Positions 8,835 to 17,775 of a stretch of 40,733 nt of DNA are shown in pieces; position 1 is the stretch's first letter, and each line of letters begins with the position of its first letter. The notes under the pieces were generated by a model. That model saw only the letters and a program-made list of their open reading frames with translations. It ran no database searches and was not told the DNA's origin. The DNA comes from Sphingobacterium sp. Its GTDB lineage: Bacteria; Bacteroidota; Bacteroidia; Sphingobacteriales; Sphingobacteriaceae. The DNA lies in NCBI GenBank assembly GCA_022712315.1, contig JALAGS010000200.1:1-40733 (forward strand), written 5' to 3'. A program made the translations under genes and the position numbers.

Positions 8835-9785
8835 CTAAGCAAGAACTTTTTCTTTTGGAAGAAAGACTTCAGCCATCATATGGCGAACACTTCCGCCGCC
8901 ACAGGTCTCAATGACATGAAGATCCTGATGAATGATTTTGCCGTGCTTTTCTAATTGAGCTGTTTGGTATAATGTGAGGGAGGATAAGGCCTGATTGCTC
9001 AGTACGATAAACCGATTCCCATATTTATTTCTTACCTGTAAACAGTTTGCCGCGAAAGATTCGAGTTGGTTTTCATTGATTTCAATGATCTCTTTGCCTG
9101 TATCTTTTAGGCTCTTTAGCAGGGCTTCAAGTTCCTGCTGGTTGTCGATTGCCTGTGGGCATAGGATGGCAAAATCTTCACCTACCGCTAGAACTACGTT
9201 AGTGTGGTAGATAGGTCTTCGTTCTCCATTGACCGTTTGGAAGGCGTGAAATACAACAGGTGTATAGTTTTCGGTCCGGCAATATTCATCAAGCATATCC
9301 CGGTCTGCCCGCTCAGATAAGGCGCAATAGGCTATGCGGTGGGCACGGTCGAGGACCAATGCGCCGGTTCCTTCCAGATATTGTTTGTTGTTTTCGGCCT
9401 CACTTAGATCCTTGGTTAGTTTTACATAATAACCGTTCCGTTTTAATGGACCTTCAAAATCCAATAAATGTTCCTTTCGGCGATTGGGAGCAAACATAGG
9501 ATAGAAAATTATTTTTCCATCCTGATGAAAGGAGACAATATTATTGGGGAAAATACTGTCGGGACTTTCTGATTTCTCGTCGTCTTGAATGACGGTCACC
9601 AAAATTCCATGTGACTTCAGCTCATTCACTAGCGCGTCGAACTCGCTTTGGGCTTCTTTGTTGACTTCTTCAACACTGAGATTTGCAATGTCCCTTTGGA
9701 AGAAATTGTTGACCGCTGTCTGTTCATTTTTACGGAAGACAGAGGGCCTTACTAAAAGAACGCTGTCTGTTACCTGTTTTCTCAT
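8835..9785 (-). CDS. CtlX-type arginine deiminase-fold hydrolase
   Basis: Member of the amidinotransferase / arginine-deiminase superfamily, 316 aa. Conserved elements are PDSIFPNN (about residue 73), LEGTGALVLDR, the histidine in YHTNVVLAVG and the C-terminal nucleophile cysteine in ETCGGGSVRHMMAEV. This layout fits the CtlX group (linked to citrulline utilisation) better than dimethylarginine hydrolases. The substrate cannot be fixed from sequence. The gene is convergent with the TonB receptor and divergent from gcvP across a 577-bp gap. Confidence 0.82.
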   Translation of the reverse strand: MRKQVTDSVLLVRPSVFRKNEQTAVNNFFQRDIANLSVEEVNKEAQSEFDALVNELKSHGILVTVIQDDEKSESPDSIFPNNIVSFHQDGKIIFYPMFAPNRRKEHLLDFEGPLKRNGYYVKLTKDLSEAENNKQYLEGTGALVLDRAHRIAYCALSERADRDMLDEYCRTENYTPVVFHAFQTVNGERRPIYHTNVVLAVGEDFAILCPQAIDNQQELEALLKSLKDTGKEIIEINENQLESFAANCLQVRNKYGNRFIVLSNQALSSLTLYQTAQLEKHGKIIHQDLHVIETCGGGSVRHMMAEVFLPKEKVLA

Positions 9786-10362
9786 GATTTATAATCGTTA
9801 CTTCGCTGTTTTATATTAGTTAAAAAAGAAATGATATTCGTTTGTTGCGATAATTTACATTTGTCAAAATAGACGCTTCCTTAGCTGGGTAACCTTTTCT
9901 TTTTCCAGATTTGTAATAACGGAATATTTCCGAGATATCAGGAATCTTTATCAAAAAGTGTACATACGTAGCTCGAAGTCGCTTTACAATTGGTACATAT
10001 ACTAATTTATTGAAAAATCATGGTCATTACAAAAAAGAATAGGAATATAAATAAAGAAACGGATAGGGTAAGTGGCAGTTAATAGGGTGTTTTTTTTAAA
10101 TAGTAGCAAGTGAATGTTTTATTATTTGTTATATTGATAATGAACAATCGTTATGTTTGTGTTTATTCTAAATTTGATTTGATAAAGACAATCGATTGCA
10201 TTTCGATAGCTGAGTAAAACTGACTTTTTATACACTTTTTTGCTTCGTTTTCAGTCATTTATTTTGCTATCTTTGCTCATCCAAAAAACGACTGTTTATA
10301 AGAGAGTTAATTGCCTAATTATTATGTCGCTAACTATCTATAAGCGTTAACTTTTTGCACAC
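9786..10362. other. Divergent gap between ctlX and gcvP
   Basis: 577 bp of AT-rich sequence without a credible gene. A plus-strand TACATTTG (9856-9863) and the gcvP -7 box (10268-10275) match the Bacteroidota promoter consensus; the first is not followed by any ORF and could drive a small RNA. I looked for a glycine riboswitch before gcvP and did not recognise one. Confidence 0.4.
10268..10275 (+). promoter_or_regulatory. Putative -7 box of gcvP
   Basis: TATCTTTG, an exact TAnnTTTG match, 87 bp before the gcvP start. The region about 20 bp upstream is T-rich but has no clear TTG. It would give an untranslated leader of about 80 nt. Confidence 0.5.
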
Positions 10363-13236
10363 ATGAGCAATATACACTTCCAAGAAAAATTCGAAAGTCG
10401 CCACAATGGCCCAAGTCCAGTTGAAGCGAATGAAATGTTGGCTAAATTAGGCGTTTCGTCAATTGACCAACTTATTGACCAAACGGTCCCTTCTCAAATT
10501 CGTGCTCCAAAACCTTTAAATCTTCCTAAAGCATTGTCTGAGGTTGCCTATTTAAAGCGTATTGCTGAGATCGCTGAGAAAAATAAAGTTTTTAAATCTT
10601 TTATTGGTCAAGGTTACTACGACGTAATCCTTCCGGGTGTAATTCAACGCAATGTATTTGAAAACCCAGGATGGTATACACAGTATACTCCTTATCAGGC
10701 GGAGATCGCACAGGGTAGGTTACAAGCATTATTGAACTTCCAGACTGTAATTTGCGATTTTACAGGTTTAGAAATTGCAAATGCTTCTTTGTTGGATGAG
10801 GCTACAGCCGCTGCTGAGGCGATGTTTATGCTTTATTCAGCACGTAAAAATAAGGATGCAAATGTATTCTTGGTGTCGGAAAATACCTATAAGCAGACGA
10901 TCGACGTATTGAAAACCCGTGCTTTGTCTTTCGGTATCGAATTAAAAATTACAGCTATTGCTGAATCAGAATTAACAGACGATGTATTTGCGGCATTTGT
11001 CCAATATCCGTCGGCTGATGGTTCTATCGTCGATTATAAAGCATTTACAGCTACAGCTCACAGTAAGAATATTACCGTGTGTGCGGCGGCAGATTTGATG
11101 AGTTTGGCGTTATTGACGCCTCCAGGAGAATGGGGAGCTGATGTTGTCGTCGGTAACTCGCAACGTTTTGGCGTACCTATGGGCTTTGGCGGTCCTCACG
11201 CGGCATATTTTGCTACACGTGATAGCTTTAAACGTAATATCCCAGGCCGTATCATTGGTGTTACTTCCGATTCAAATGGCAAATATGCGTTACGTATGGC
11301 TTTGCAGACTCGTGAACAACATATCCGCCGTGATAAAGCATCTTCAAATATTTGTACTGCACAGGCTCTTTTAGCTATTATGGCTTCTTTCTATGCCGTT
11401 TACCACGGACCAGAAGGAATCAAAAATATTGCATCACGTATCAATGCCTTGGCTAACTTGTTAGATCAAGCATTACAGTCATTGGGTTATACGCAGTTAA
11501 ATGCGGCTTATTTTGACACTTTGCGTGTAGACTTAGGCGCGCATGCGGGTGCTTTGAAGTCTGAGGCGTTAAACAACGAATTAAATTTCTATTATAACGG
11601 TTCGCAAGTTTCAATCGCTATCGACGAAACAACGACATACGAGGATATTAAGACGATCGTTAAGGTATTTGCTAAAATTCAGGGTAAAACATTGAACGAT
11701 GTGGATTTTGAAGCATTGGAAGAGAATTTAGGTTCTTCAATTCCAGCTGATTTAGCACGTACTTCTGCCTACCTAACACATCCAAACTTTAATAGCTATC
11801 ACTCTGAACATGAGATGTTACGTTATATCAAATCTTTGGAAGCAAAAGACCTGTCACTTTGTCATTCTATGATTCCATTGGGCTCATGTACAATGAAATT
11901 GAATGCTACAGCTGAGATGGTGCCAGTTACTTGGGCGAGATTCGGGGGCTTACACCCATTTGCTCCTGCAGATCAAACTTCAGGATATATGCAAATGATT
12001 GGTGAGCTGAACGATTGGTTATCTGAAATTACAGGCTTTGCGAAGATGAGCTTCCAGCCAAACTCAGGCGCTCAAGGTGAGTATGCTGGTTTGATGGTTA
12101 TCCGTGCGTATCATGAAAGCCGTGGTGATCATGGACGTAACATTTGTTTGATTCCTGCTTCTGCACATGGAACGAACCCTGCTTCAGCTTCGATGGCTGG
12201 ACTAAAGGTTGTTGTTGTAAAATGTGATGAATTAGGAAATATCGATATTCCGGATTTAAGAGCAAAAGCGACAGAACATGCGGCTAACCTAAATTCTCTC
12301 ATGGTGACCTATCCGTCTACACACGGTGTTTTTGAAGAGTCTATCATTGAGGTCTGTGAAATTATCCATGCAAATGGTGGTCAGGTGTATATGGACGGAG
12401 CGAATATGAATGCACAGGTCGGATTAACAAGCCCTGGTCATATTGGTGCTGACGTATGTCACTTGAATTTACATAAAACATTCTGTATTCCTCACGGTGG
12501 AGGAGGCCCTGGTATGGGACCTATCGGTGTTGCAAAACACTTGGTTCCTTTCTTGCCTAATCACGAAGTTGTTTCTACTTCAGGTGAAGAAGGTATCTCT
12601 GCTGTTTCAGCTGCTCCTTTTGGTTCAGCATCAATCTTACTTATTTCTCATGCTTACATTTCGATGATGGGTGGAGAAGGTCTGACAAATGCGACAAGAA
12701 CAGCGATATTAAATGCAAACTATATTAAAGCCCGTTTGGAAAATGCATATCCAGTACTTTATTCGGGTACAAACGGACGTTGTGCACACGAAATGATCTT
12801 GGATTGCCGTGGATTCAAAAACTTTGGTATCGAGGTTGCAGACATTGCAAAACGCTTAATGGACTATGGTTTTCACGCGCCAACAGTTTCTTTCCCTGTT
12901 GCAGGAACATTAATGGTTGAACCAACTGAATCTGAGTCTAAAGCCGAGCTTGATCGTTTCTGTGATGCGTTAGTGGCTATCCGCGAAGAGATTGCTGCAG
13001 TTGAAGCAGGAGATGTGGATCAAGCAAACAATGTATTGAAACATGCCCCACACACAGCATCTGTAGTTACTGCTGATGAGTGGGATAGACCATATAGCCG
13101 CCAAACAGCTGCATATCCATTAGAATACGTAAGAGATCGTAAATTCTGGCCTTCAGTTGGCCGTGTGAACGATTCGCAAGGTGACCGTACCTTGATTTGT
13201 TCATGCCCTTCTATTGAAGAGTATGCCGAAGCATAA
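10363..13236 (+). CDS. gcvP: Glycine dehydrogenase (decarboxylating), P-protein
   Basis: PLP-dependent P-protein of the glycine cleavage system: it decarboxylates glycine and passes the aminomethyl group to lipoylated GcvH. With 957 aa it is the fused single-chain form (both homologous halves in one protein). The N-terminal half begins [15 protein letters not shown]; the C-terminal half carries the PLP lysine in [20 protein letters not shown] (about residue 705) and [15 protein letters not shown]. No gcvT or gcvH is adjacent, so the system is scattered. Transcribed alone, between its -7 box and a terminator. Confidence 0.97.
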   Translation: MSNIHFQEKFESRHNGPSPVEANEMLAKLGVSSIDQLIDQTVPSQIRAPKPLNLPKALSEVAYLKRIAEIAEKNKVFKSFIGQGYYDVILPGVIQRNVFENPGWYTQYTPYQAEIAQGRLQALLNFQTVICDFTGLEIANASLLDEATAAAEAMFMLYSARKNKDANVFLVSENTYKQTIDVLKTRALSFGIELKITAIAESELTDDVFAAFVQYPSADGSIVDYKAFTATAHSKNITVCAAADLMSLALLTPPGEWGADVVVGNSQRFGVPMGFGGPHAAYFATRDSFKRNIPGRIIGVTSDSNGKYALRMALQTREQHIRRDKASSNICTAQALLAIMASFYAVYHGPEGIKNIASRINALANLLDQALQSLGYTQLNAAYFDTLRVDLGAHAGALKSEALNNELNFYYNGSQVSIAIDETTTYEDIKTIVKVFAKIQGKTLNDVDFEALEENLGSSIPADLARTSAYLTHPNFNSYHSEHEMLRYIKSLEAKDLSLCHSMIPLGSCTMKLNATAEMVPVTWARFGGLHPFAPADQTSGYMQMIGELNDWLSEITGFAKMSFQPNSGAQGEYAGLMVIRAYHESRGDHGRNICLIPASAHGTNPASASMAGLKVVVVKCDELGNIDIPDLRAKATEHAANLNSLMVTYPSTHGVFEESIIEVCEIIHANGGQVYMDGANMNAQVGLTSPGHIGADVCHLNLHKTFCIPHGGGGPGMGPIGVAKHLVPFLPNHEVVSTSGEEGISAVSAAPFGSASILLISHAYISMMGGEGLTNATRTAILNANYIKARLENAYPVLYSGTNGRCAHEMILDCRGFKNFGIEVADIAKRLMDYGFHAPTVSFPVAGTLMVEPTESESKAELDRFCDALVAIREEIAAVEAGDVDQANNVLKHAPHTASVVTADEWDRPYSRQTAAYPLEYVRDRKFWPSVGRVNDSQGDRTLICSCPSIEEYAEA

Positions 13237-13259
13237 TTCCGTTACGATATAACTGAAAA

Positions 13260-13288
13260 AGCCCCTATGGATAGTAGGGGCTTTTTTT
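13260..13288 (+). terminator. Terminator after gcvP
   Basis: AGCCCCTA / TAGGGGCT, an 8-bp stem with a 7-nt loop followed by eight T. Confidence 0.9.
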
Positions 13289-13461
13289 TGGAGTTATCTG
13301 TCTAGATCAATTTAATCTTATAGATTTTTTACAAGTATTTAGTTTCATTGTTACCGATGTTAATATGGATTCGTGTGAGTAATGGGGTATCCATTTATTT
13401 TAAAACTTGCATCGTTTATATTATTTTTATCTTTCTAACGTTTTATCTAAAAATGATAATT

Positions 13462-14118
13462 ATGAAAAGACAATTCAAAGTGTTGCCTATTCTTTTAGGT
13501 GTGGGTATTTTGGTCGCGAGTTGTGGTAACGGTAAATCTGGCGATGGGGCGGAAAGTGATAAAGAACAGGGCGCCGGAATCTCCGATGTAGTCAAGGGCG
13601 TATCCAATTTAGATAATCTAAACGATGGCGCTAAAAAATTGGAGGAATTACAAGCCAAATTGAAAGCTGAAAAACCACTGAGTTCGGATGAATTAAAAGC
13701 TTTTTTACCTGAAAGCTTAGATGGCTTGAAAAGAACATCATATTCTGCTGGATCGGTATATGGGGCAGGGGTAATATCTGGGGAAGCAACCTATACGGCC
13801 GATCCCCAAAAGGATATCAAAGTCAGTGTCCTTGACGGTGCCGGAGAAACGGCTTCTGCCATTGTAGGTTTAGCGCAAATGGGATTTATGATGGATTCGG
13901 AGAAGATCACAGATAACGAAACCGAAAAAACGGGTGAATTCGAAGGAAAACGAGCAAAAACAACCGATACAAAGGGAGTGGAAGGTTCTTTGTCAAAGAG
14001 TTCCGAAATCAGTTATCTGGAAAAAGACCGCTATCTGATTACCGTAAGAGGGAATGGATATAGTTTGGATGAGCTGAAAGGGTTTTTAGGTAAATTGAAT
14101 GTCAGTGCATTAAAATAA
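13462..14118 (+). CDS. Lipoprotein of unknown function
   Basis: A 218-aa protein with a lipoprotein signal (MKRQFKVLPILLGVGILVASC, lipobox VASC, Cys at residue 21) followed by a Gly/Ser/Asp-rich linker. A coiled, charged segment (about residues 50-75) precedes a mixed alpha/beta domain. The reading frame is open 114 bp upstream, but the signal peptide fixes the start at 13462 (13453 is a near alternative). I recognise no domain. The gene stands alone between two terminators, and its promoter is unclear: the upstream sequence has TATCTTTC, one base off the -7 consensus. Confidence 0.8.
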   Translation: MKRQFKVLPILLGVGILVASCGNGKSGDGAESDKEQGAGISDVVKGVSNLDNLNDGAKKLEELQAKLKAEKPLSSDELKAFLPESLDGLKRTSYSAGSVYGAGVISGEATYTADPQKDIKVSVLDGAGETASAIVGLAQMGFMMDSEKITDNETEKTGEFEGKRAKTTDTKGVEGSLSKSSEISYLEKDRYLITVRGNGYSLDELKGFLGKLNVSALK

Positions 14119-14171
14119 TATAAAAGATTATTTACTGCATTTACACAGAAACCTTACTTATAATAGAATGA

Positions 14172-14199
14172 AAGCCCAGACACATGTTTGGGCTTCTTT
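14172..14199 (+). terminator. Terminator after the 218-aa lipoprotein gene
   Basis: AAGCCCAGACA / TGTTTGGGCTT form an 11-bp stem with one G-T pair and a short loop. The T-run after it is weak (CTTTG), so termination may be partial. Confidence 0.7.
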
Positions 14200-14281
14200 G
14201 TATAAATGTAGCTTGTAAGTATACATCGGCGCTCGATGATGCTTGAGGAGACAGGCGGAACCGATTAAATTTGCTTTTGTT

Positions 14282-14293
14282 GGCAAATTTGCC
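14282..14293. repeat. 12-bp perfect palindrome before the amidase gene
   Basis: GGCAAATTTGCC, 25 bp before the amidase start and just before TTAGTTTG, a near-match to the -7 box. A second AAATTTGC half-copy lies at 14267-14274. The position suits an operator, but no regulator is known here. Confidence 0.35.
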
Positions 14294-14318
14294 TTAGTTT
14301 GCGTTGAAACATTTCGTT

Positions 14319-15146
14319 ATGAGAGTAGTAAAATTATCAATAAACCTTTTAGTCACGACAGCATTACTTGCGTCCTGTGCGGGTGGAAAGTATGCGAAAA
14401 CTGAAAAGGTATATAAGAAACAGGCAAAAGAGTTCTCAAAACTGTATAAACAATCGCCCGTTACAGGTCAATTGGAAAAAGTGAACGTCAAAGATCAACA
14501 ATGGATTGCGTCGATTAATTTTGGAATACGTAAACCCAATTTTGTCGTTATTCACCATACAGCGCAAGATTCTCTGGGTCAGACAATTCGCACCTTTCAT
14601 TCTGCGAAAGCAGGTGTAAGTTCCCATTATGTGGTCGGTAGAGATGGAAAAGTAGTCCAGATGGTGAATGACCTTTATCGTGCACATCATGCAGGTCTGG
14701 GAAAATGGGGAAATGATACGGATCTGAATTCCTCTTCTATTGGTATTGAATTGGACAATAATGGCACCACCGATCCGTGGACGGATGTGCAGATAGATGC
14801 CTTAATGCAACTGCTGACGTATTTAAAAAATACCTATAAAATACCTCAGGCAAATTTCATCGGACATATGGATCTGGCGCCAACCCGAAAAAATGATCCA
14901 TCACGTTTTCCCTGGAAGAAATTAGCTGATCAAGGATTTGGTTTTTGGTATGATGATTATTTAGAAACCCCGCCAGCGGACTTTAATCCAAAAATGGCAT
15001 TACGTATTATAGGCTATGATGTAAGCAATCTAGACGCGGCAATAAAAGCATTTAAGATTCACTATATTCAACAGGATGTCAATACGGCATTCCTGGGCGA
15101 AAATGACCTCAAGGTTTTATATTCCATCTATAAGAAATTCTTATAA
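14319..15146 (+). CDS. N-acetylmuramoyl-L-alanine amidase (Amidase_2), lipoprotein
   Basis: Zinc amidase that cuts the bond between MurNAc and the peptide stem, AmpD/PGRP type, 275 aa. The N-terminus has a lipoprotein signal (lipobox LASC, Cys near residue 21), so it is probably anchored in an outer or periplasm-facing membrane. Zinc ligands are visible in VVIHHTAQDS (about residue 78) and FIGHMDLAPTRKNDPS (about 185-200); SSHYVVGRDGKVVQMV and SIGIELDNNG are typical. ATG 14319 is chosen because it starts the signal peptide; a TTG at 14304 is in frame. It ends at a bidirectional terminator shared with idi. Confidence 0.9.
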   Translation: MRVVKLSINLLVTTALLASCAGGKYAKTEKVYKKQAKEFSKLYKQSPVTGQLEKVNVKDQQWIASINFGIRKPNFVVIHHTAQDSLGQTIRTFHSAKAGVSSHYVVGRDGKVVQMVNDLYRAHHAGLGKWGNDTDLNSSSIGIELDNNGTTDPWTDVQIDALMQLLTYLKNTYKIPQANFIGHMDLAPTRKNDPSRFPWKKLADQGFGFWYDDYLETPPADFNPKMALRIIGYDVSNLDAAIKAFKIHYIQQDVNTAFLGENDLKVLYSIYKKFL

Positions 15147-15170
15147 TGGCCAGCTAGGTTGAAGGACATG

Positions 15171-15210
15171 AAAAAGAGCCTGCTTTTTGAAAAGCAGGCT
15201 CTTTTTTTTA
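15171..15210. terminator. Bidirectional terminator between the amidase gene and idi
   Basis: AGAGCCTGCTTTT / AAAAGCAGGCTCT stem flanked by an A-run on the left and T-run on the right. It can terminate the plus-strand amidase and the minus-strand idi transcripts. Confidence 0.92.
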
Positions 15211-15223
15211 CCGGTTACGGTTA

Positions 15224-15763
15224 TTATAATTTGTCTTTATAGTCACTAAAGTATGTGTCAAAAGTGCGTTGATAGATCATTTTGAACCAAGGGGTGAATT
15301 GCTCTGGTGAACGTTTTATTTCATCTTGAATTTCCTGTTGACCCTTGTATATTGTTGCAGCAACCTCTTCTGAATTAATTTCTGGAGTTCCATTAAATTT
15401 TCCAATGAATACATAATCGAACTCATGTTCTGTAAGTCCGTTGTCAAATGAGGCTTTATAGACAAATGAGAAAGCTTCATGGAGATCAGTTGATGCAATC
15501 CCCAGCTCTTCCATTAAGCGCCTTTTGGCGGCTTCTACATTACTTTCTCCTAATCGTTGATGGGAGCAGCAGCTATTGGTCCAAAGCCCTCCGCAGTGGT
15601 ATTTACTCCATGCTCTTTGCTGTAGGAGTAATTCATCTCGGTCATTGAACAAAAATACACTAAAAGCACGATGCAATAGTCCCTTTTCATGGGCTTCATA
15701 TTTCTCCATGCTACCGATCATTGTATCGTTGTCGTCCACCAGTATTACATTTTCTTGCTTCAT
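15224..15763 (-). CDS. idi: Isopentenyl-diphosphate delta-isomerase, type I
   Basis: Nudix-fold enzyme that interconverts IPP and DMAPP for isoprenoid synthesis, 179 aa. Features are YHCGGLWTNSCCSHQ with the active-site cysteine in NSCCSH (about residues 55-69), AAKRRLMEELGI (Nudix-like helix) and the acidic EHEFDYVFIGKF segment. It is the last gene before the bidirectional terminator. A hairpin between it and the upstream gene suggests separate transcription, although no -7 box was seen. Confidence 0.93.
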   Translation of the reverse strand: MKQENVILVDDNDTMIGSMEKYEAHEKGLLHRAFSVFLFNDRDELLLQQRAWSKYHCGGLWTNSCCSHQRLGESNVEAAKRRLMEELGIASTDLHEAFSFVYKASFDNGLTEHEFDYVFIGKFNGTPEINSEEVAATIYKGQQEIQDEIKRSPEQFTPWFKMIYQRTFDTYFSDYKDKL

Positions 15764-15779
15764 AAGGCCTAAAAATAAA

Positions 15780-15809
15780 TATAGCCCAATTTAATGAAAT
15801 CGGGCTATA
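15780..15809 (-). terminator. Terminator between the 437-aa gene and idi
   Basis: TATAGCCC / GGGCTATA stem with further AATTT/AAAT pairing inside. Read on the minus strand it is followed by TTTATTTTTA, so it probably ends the upstream minus-strand transcript. Confidence 0.6.
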
Positions 15810-15839
15810 TAATGAATTAAAATTTTGGCGATAATCTGC

Positions 15840-17153
15840 TTATACGGTTTTTACAAATTTCTCGTCGTAATTTTCAATATCTATGATATAGCCGTTTTTA
15901 ATTAAGAACTCAAAAAGCGGTTTGGCTTCTTCAGAAACAGGCATATTATGGGTTGTAATAATCTTATTCTCTTTTTTCAGTAGATAAGGATAGGCGTAAA
16001 GCTTCACATTTTTATTGAACATTCCCGAGATATAGGAAAGGAGCTCATTGGTGTATAGTTCCTTATTATAATTATCCGAATTGAAAATGTTCTTTAAATT
16101 GTAAACGTTCGTTGCAATACCGATATTTTTCGGTTTAAAATTGCTGATAAATTCCGCTAAATGATTGTTTCTTCTAAAGTTGCTGACGATAATATTATTG
16201 CCTGTGGCACAGAGTTCATCTGCTCTAGAGGCAAACTCCTGAAGATCCTCAGCGGTAATTTCATGGGTATCCTCCAGAACATTTCCCATTAAGACCTCAA
16301 TCAATACGATGGTATCAGCATCTGTCGCACCCGTATTTTTCTTGAATTGTTCAACGGCAAGATTGAATAGGTCAAAGTTTGGAAGGGATTTCTGACGGTA
16401 TTTGGTACGTAGCAGAATGATGTTCTTTTTGTATAAATAATCCTTGATTTGGACCGCTTTGCCATCAGGTTGGAATAGTGCCGCTTTAGCAAATCCTTTT
16501 GCAATCAGGTATAAATTGATCAGACGTTGGTTGACGTTTTCAAACAAAGGACCGTTTAGCTTAATCAGGTCAATTTCTACAGATCCAACAGAAAGGTTGT
16601 CGACTAACGATTCGATCATCGTCTGTACATTGTCCGCATAATAGTAAGCGGCAAACAATAAATTTACACCAATGATACCCAACACCTTTTGCTGCAATTG
16701 ATTATCACTATCTAGCAGTCTTATGTGAACAATAATATCATTTGTAGGACCTCCGACTTCATGCTGGAAGCGAAGTCCGATCCAGCCGTGCGGTTCATTT
16801 GTCTTGGTGAAATTAAGAGTTGTTACGGTATCTGCAAAGGCAAAGAATTTTTTGTTGCAATATTTGTCACCATGAAGCCGCTGGGTAAGAAGATCGAATT
16901 CATGGGAGAGCATTTTCTTTAGACGTGTTCTGCTGACATAACGGCCATCTGCTTCTTCGCCATAAATTGCGTCACTGAAGGCCATGTCGTACGCGGACAT
17001 TGTTTTAGCAATTGTGCCTGATGCAGCGCCTGCGTTGAAAAAGTTACGTGCGACTTCCTGTCCAGCACCGATCTCTGCAAAGGTTCCATAAATCTCTGGG
17101 TTTAGATTTATTTTCAGGGCCTTTCGCTTGGTTTCAAAAATTTCTCTTGCCAT
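15840..17153 (-). CDS. Conserved Bacteroidota protein of unknown function
   Basis: A 437-aa soluble protein with no signal peptide or membrane segment. The N-terminus (MAREIFETKRKALKINLNPE) and the glycine-rich TFAEIGAGQEVARNFF and AGAASGTIAKTMSAYD look strongly conserved and possibly nucleotide-binding. Proteins with this N-terminus are, as I recall, sometimes labelled nicotinate-nucleotide adenylyltransferase, but I see no HxGH motif, so I do not adopt that. The start is ATG 17153 rather than one five codons upstream, because a -7 box sits at 17158-17165. That leaves almost no leader, so the mRNA is probably leaderless. Confidence 0.75.
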   Translation of the reverse strand: MAREIFETKRKALKINLNPEIYGTFAEIGAGQEVARNFFNAGAASGTIAKTMSAYDMAFSDAIYGEEADGRYVSRTRLKKMLSHEFDLLTQRLHGDKYCNKKFFAFADTVTTLNFTKTNEPHGWIGLRFQHEVGGPTNDIIVHIRLLDSDNQLQQKVLGIIGVNLLFAAYYYADNVQTMIESLVDNLSVGSVEIDLIKLNGPLFENVNQRLINLYLIAKGFAKAALFQPDGKAVQIKDYLYKKNIILLRTKYRQKSLPNFDLFNLAVEQFKKNTGATDADTIVLIEVLMGNVLEDTHEITAEDLQEFASRADELCATGNNIIVSNFRRNNHLAEFISNFKPKNIGIATNVYNLKNIFNSDNYNKELYTNELLSYISGMFNKNVKLYAYPYLLKKENKIITTHNMPVSEEAKPLFEFLIKNGYIIDIENYDEKFVKTV

Positions 17154-17157
17154 GATG

Positions 17158-17165
17158 CAAAGGTA
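17158..17165 (-). promoter_or_regulatory. -7 box of the 437-aa gene, near-leaderless
   Basis: Minus-strand TACCTTTG, an exact TAnnTTTG match, ending 4 bp before the ATG at 17153. With initiation about 5-7 bases downstream, transcription would begin at or next to the start codon. Confidence 0.55.
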
Positions 17166-17218
17166 CAAAAATCAAAAGGCTAGTGAAAATTAAAAGTATG
17201 AATGAAAAAAACAGAATA

Positions 17219-17250
17219 AAATTAGGCTTGTTTTATAACAAGCCTAATTT
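17219..17250 (-). terminator. Terminator overlapping the Nudix stop codon
   Basis: Perfect 14-bp inverted repeat AAATTAGGCTTGTT / AACAAGCCTAATTT with a 4-nt loop. The Nudix stop codon (17233-17235) lies in the loop, so one arm is coding. Minus-strand sequence beyond it is T-rich. Confidence 0.8.
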
Positions 17251-17775
17251 GTTGAAAGCATAGAAGAGCGCACTGGCGTGTAGGGCCTGACTAAATTTGT
17301 TGTCCAGCAACATGCTTTTTGCTTCTTCAAGCGGGATCAGATAAACATCGATTTCTTCGTGTTCATCCAATGACTGTTCCTGAACTTTTCTACCTCCAGT
17401 CATGAGATATGTATAGGTGATATTGCCACTTGTTGCCGGATTGGCATAAAGTGAGGCGATCTCTTCGATCTGTTCAAATTGATAGCCTGTTTCTTCGAGC
17501 ATTTCACGCACAGCAGCATGTTTGGGATCTTCTCCGGGCTCTGTTGTCCCTGCGGGAATTTCCAGTGAAATAATGCCCGCCCCATGACGGTATTGTTTAA
17601 TGACCAAAAGCTCGTTATGTTCAGTAATCCCGACCATATTTACCCAGTCTGGGTATTCGAGGACGTAATAATGGTCATTGATCCGTCCATCTGGAAGTTC
17701 ACAAGTATCTCTGCGCAGTGTAGCCCAAGGCTCTTTACAGATATATGCTGAGGATAAGAGTTTCCACTTTTCCAT
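17233..17775 (-). CDS. Nudix hydrolase, ADP-ribose pyrophosphatase-like
   Basis: A 180-aa Nudix enzyme. The Nudix box is complete (GTTEPGEDPKHAAVREMLEE then TGY, about residues 77-99). The preceding SLEIPAGT strand and the C-terminal EEIDVYLIPLEEA are typical of ADP-ribose or nucleoside-diphosphate-sugar pyrophosphatases. The exact substrate is open. Its ATG overlaps the stop of the phosphomutase gene by one base (TAATG), indicating translational coupling, and a hairpin overlapping its own stop ends the unit. Confidence 0.88.
   Translation of the reverse strand: MEKWKLLSSAYICKEPWATLRRDTCELPDGRINDHYYVLEYPDWVNMVGITEHNELLVIKQYRHGAGIISLEIPAGTTEPGEDPKHAAVREMLEETGYQFEQIEEIASLYANPATSGNITYTYLMTGGRKVQEQSLDEHEEIDVYLIPLEEAKSMLLDNKFSQALHASALFYAFNKLGLL

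Noticed and set aside
10268..10362. Glycine riboswitch before gcvP
   Set aside because: The leader is too short and AT-rich, and lacks the conserved aptamer cores as far as I can read them.
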